A DNA stretch of 64,000 bases from NCBI GenBank assembly GCA_963696315.1, contig CAVOJU010000048.1, forward strand, positions 19,659 to 83,658. Direction: 5' to 3'. The notes beneath the pieces are model-generated. The model was not told the origin of the DNA, ran no database searches, and saw only the letters and a list, made by a program, of their open reading frames with translations. This DNA comes from CAWKEY01 sp963696315 (GTDB lineage: Bacteria > Pseudomonadota > Gammaproteobacteria > Methylococcales > Methylomonadaceae). A program made the translations under genes and the position numbers. Shown one piece after another: positions 60,904 to 64,000 of this stretch; positions within the stretch are counted from its first letter, which is position 1, and each line of letters begins with the position of its first letter.

Positions 60904-62634
60904 ATGAAGGGTGGCGAAGCCATAATCAAATCACTCAAGATCAAGGAGTAGAACATTGTCTTCGGATATCCCGGAGGAGTTCTTACTTCCATTATACGAT
61001 GTAATCTATGATTCTGACTTAAAACATATTCTGGTAAGGCATGAACAGTGTGCAGCCCATGCAGCCGATGGTTATGCTAGGGCATCGGGAAAAGTGGGGG
61101 TATGTATAGGTACTTCTGGCCCGGGAGCCACCAATCTGGTTACCGGGATTGCTACAGCTTATATGGACTCTTCACCAGTAGTGGCCATTGCCGGGCAGGT
61201 TGCAACCAGACTGATTGGTAACGATGCATTTCAGGAAGTAGACACCCTGGGAATAACCATCCCCATAACCAAACATAATTTCCAGGCCATGAAGGCCGAT
61301 GAAATACCAGGTATAATTAAATCTGCTTTTTACATTGCAAGCACCGGTAGCAGGGACCCGTAGTCATGGATCTTCCAAAAGATGTTCAGGAAGAAGAATT
61401 TGAATACGAGATTGGCAAAAGATAGATCTACCAGGATAAAAACCAACCAAAAAAGGACATCCTTTACAGGTTAAAAAGGCTGCAAATATAATTTAAAGTC
61501 AAAAAAGCCAGTTATTCTAGCTGGGGGCGGAGTTATACTTTCTGAGTCTCTTCAATGAACTATTAAAACTTTCAAAAATCATTAAAGCCCCGGTAACAAC
61601 CACCATTATGGGTAAAGGTTCATTTCCTGAAGACCATGACCTGTCACTGGGAATGCTGGGAATGCATGGTCGAAAAGTCTCCAATCTAGTGGTGGATGAA
61701 TGTGATTGTCTAATAGCCATCGGATGCCGATTTTCGGATAGTACAACCGGAAATTGACGAGTTTGCCAAGAATGCAAAAATAATCCATATAGACGTTGAT
61801 CCTGCAGAGATAGGTAAAAACGTGGAGGTGGATGTTCCAATAGTGGGAGATGCCCAAATCAGCCCTTACCCAACCTAATAAAACCATTGTTGATAAGAAG
61901 GAAGAAAAAGAGTAAATCAAGGCAAAATGGCAAAACATGTTAGAAATTTTAAAAAATCTGTATCCCCGTTTGTCCTTCGAGGATTCCTTTAAAACCTCAA
62001 CAGGTTATAAAAGAATTAGAGATGCTATTACTGATGATACTATAGTCACCACTGATGTGGGGCAGAATCAAATGTGGATGGCCCATTACTTCACTTCAAA
62101 AATCCTAGAAACTTTATATCCTCAGGAGGATTGGGAACTATGGGATTCGGATTTCCTGCAGCCATGGGGGCTAAAGTTGCTCTGCCCGAAAATGATGTGG
62201 TGGCAGTATGTGGAGATGGAGGATTTCTGATGGTATCTCAGGACCTGGCAACCATCAAGGAATATGATATACCTGTGGTAATCTGTGTCTTAGACAATCG
62301 TCACCTGGGAATGGTGGCCCAGTGGCAGAAACTCTTCTACGATGAAAGAATGTCCCATACCCACTTGGGAGAGGGTCCTGACTTTGTAAAACTGGCAGAA
62401 GCATTTGGAGTACGAGGAAAGGGTTGAAAAGCCGGGAGAAATGCGTGAAACACTCAAAAGCCATTAAGATCGGGTGAACCCACCTTATAGATGTGATAAT
62501 TGATGCCTAACGAAATACTGCCTATGGTGCCCCCCGGATGCGGACTCACTGAGATAGTGGGGGAGTACAAGGTTGAAAGAGAAGTTCCCGGAGAAATACT
62601 TATAAGCCCTGAAAAAGAAAAAGGTGGTGATTAA
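60904..62634 (+). pseudogene. ilvB: Acetolactate synthase large subunit (IlvB), frameshifted
   Basis: IlvB is the thiamine diphosphate enzyme that starts branched-chain amino acid synthesis. From MKGGEAIIKSLKI (60,904) the pieces give VFGYPGGV, RHEQCAAHAADGYARASG, GTSGPGATNLVTGIATAYMD and the Glu-containing N-terminal site. Later frames give TTDVGQNQMW, MGFGFPAAMGAKVALP and the ThDP motif GDGGFLMVSQDLATI. The end reads PEKEKGGD with TAA at 62,632-62,634. Eight or so breaks occur. ilvN starts two bases later. Confidence 0.85.
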
Positions 62635-62635
62635 A

Positions 62636-63142
62636 ATGGATAAAAGCCGAACCCATATCATAAGTGCCCTGGTCCTTCATAAACCCGGTGTTCTCCAGAG
62701 AGTAGCTGGTCTATTCACTAGAAGGGGATTTAACATAGAAAACATTACTGTCGGAACATCCCAACAGGAAAATATGGCTAGAATGACCATAATAGCCCAG
62801 GGGGATGAGAAAGTCTTGAACAGATAACTAAACAACTCAATAAATTGATAGATGTAATAAAAGTACGGGATCTCGAGCCAGAAAGTACTGTAAAACGAGA
62901 ACTATGCCTAATCAAGGTCCATGCGCCTGCCGAAAGGATTAGATCAGAAGTTATCCAGTACGCAAATATATTTCGTGGCAGAATAATTGACGTCAGTCCC
63001 GAAACCTTTACCATTGAAATAACCGGACCTCCGGAAAAAATAGAAGCACTAATAGATCTGCTTAAGAAGCTTTGGGATCAAAGAAATTGCAAGAACAGGC
63101 CCTACAGCAATATCAAGAGGAACTAAAACCATTTATGAATGA
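62636..63142 (+). pseudogene. ilvN: Acetolactate synthase small regulatory subunit (IlvN/IlvH), frameshifted
   Basis: This is the regulatory subunit with an ACT domain that binds valine. The N-terminus SRTHIISALVLHKPGVLQRV and TRRGFNIENITVGTSQQENM are diagnostic. The frame shifts near 62,822 to KQLNKLIDVIKVRDLEPEST and RIRSEVIQYANIFRGRIIDV. A last shift near 63,075 gives GIKEIARTGPTAISRG and a TGA at 63,140-63,142. The ribosome site ggtggtga suits an archaeal gene. Overlapping arrangement with ilvB. Confidence 0.85.
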
Positions 63143-63208
63143 AATAAAATTAGTGGTATTAAGGAATTATTAATTTATAATTATTTTTTATATTAGGGAG
63201 GAGAGAAA

Positions 63209-64000
63209 ATGAAGATGTATTACGAAAAAGATGTGAATATAAACATTTTAAAGGATAAAACTATAGCAGTTATAGGCTACGGTAGCCAGGGTATGGCCCA
63301 GTCACGAAACATGGATGAAAGTGGACTTAAAGGTGGTGGTTGGACTCAGAGAAAATGGTCTTCTGGAATAAAGCCAAAAAAGATGGTTTAAATGTTATAA
63401 CCGTGGCAAATGCAGCAAAAGTAGCTGATATTATTCATATACTGATTCCAGACGAAATCCAGGCAAAAGTTATGAAAAGTCCATTAAAGAGCATTTAAAG
63501 AAGGAAAACCCTATCATTTTCACATGGTTATAACATCCATTTTAATTACATAAATCCTCCTGAAACTGTGAACATAACCATGATAGCCCCAAAAGGTCCA
63601 GGTGCAATGGTCAGGAAAACATATGAAGAAGGATTCGGAGTTCCAGGGCTTGTTGCAATGGAAAGAGATTATACTGGTGATGCATTACAAATTGCTTTAG
63701 CAATGGGGCAGGGATCAGGACTTACTCGTGCAGGAGTTCTTGAAACAACCTTCAAAGAAGAAACTGAAACCGATCTTTTCGGTGAACAGGTTGTACTTTG
63801 TGGTGGTGTGACAGAACTAATAGCAGCAGGTTTTAAAACCCTTGTAGATGCAGGATATCAACCCGAGATGGCATATTTGAGACATGTCATGAGTTAAAGT
63901 TCATAGTTGACCTTATATACGCTAAAGGATTTGCGGGTATGTGGAACGATGTAGTAATACTGCTGAGTTTGGCGGACTTGCCAGGAGAAAACGTATCGTA
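63209..64000 (+). pseudogene. ilvC: Ketol-acid reductoisomerase (IlvC), frameshifted and cut by window end
   Basis: IlvC converts acetolactate to dihydroxyisovalerate with NADPH. The start MKMYYEKDVNINILKDKTIA follows GGGAGGAG. The Rossmann motif VIGYGSQGMAQ is intact, then breaks occur near 63,340, 63,480 and 63,520. The frame recovers as NITMIAPKGPGAMVRKTYEE, GDALQIALAMGQG and EETETDLFGEQVVLCGGVTE, with the metal-binding acids. The 3' part lies outside the window. Last gene of the ilvBNC group. Confidence 0.88.

Overview
The window joins two unrelated organisms. Bases 1 to about 58,200 are a moderately GC-rich gammaproteobacterial genome. A type I methanotroph (Methylococcales) is my best guess, from the NAD-linked molybdenum formate dehydrogenase, the assimilatory sulfate genes, the 2-oxoglutarate dehydrogenase genes and the REP-type repeats. 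This is inference; no methane or methanol oxidation gene is present. From about 58,200 to the end the DNA becomes AT-rich and carries argF, purD, ilvB, ilvN and ilvC with a methanogen-like (Methanobacteriales) look. The switch happens inside two half genes (sucB and argF) fused head to tail, so a chimeric contig is far more likely than gene transfer. Frameshifts are common throughout and extremely dense in the archaeal part. They also occur in housekeeping genes (rtcB, mtgA, gltB), so many are probably sequencing errors.

Layout. 1-8,000: a type I restriction-modification locus (hsdM end, PD-(D/E)XK nuclease, hsdS, fic, hsdR, YgjP-like metallopeptidase), nearly all frameshifted. 8,189-12,674: formate dehydrogenase fdsBA. 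12,900-32,600: an accessory island bounded by two complementary LysR-gene fragments. It holds a giant RTX protein with an N-terminal lysozyme-like domain, two truncated copies of the same kind of gene, a predicted exported protein directly upstream of two of them, an LprI-type (lysozyme-inhibitor family) protein upstream of the third, two insertion elements and a decayed REP-associated transposase. 32,700-34,900: a lipoprotein, mobA and fdhD, which serve the formate dehydrogenase cofactor. 35,159-47,269: sulfur metabolism (sorAB, cysN, cysD, cysJ) mixed with rtcB-archease RNA repair, mtgA and small envelope proteins. 47,334-57,604: gltB, a Ubi-type hydroxylase, a CPA2 antiporter, lpdA and the sucB end.

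The most interesting element is the island. It reads as a mirror image of a polymorphic toxin locus. The conserved part (RTX repeats and C-terminal type I secretion end) is C-terminal, the variable lysozyme-like domain is N-terminal, and the candidate immunity gene lies upstream rather than downstream. Two displaced modules lacking the secretion end sit upstream of the full-length gene in tandem 3.3-kb repeats. A second notable point is the dihydrolipoyl dehydrogenase next to sucB, which has lost both redox-active cysteines.
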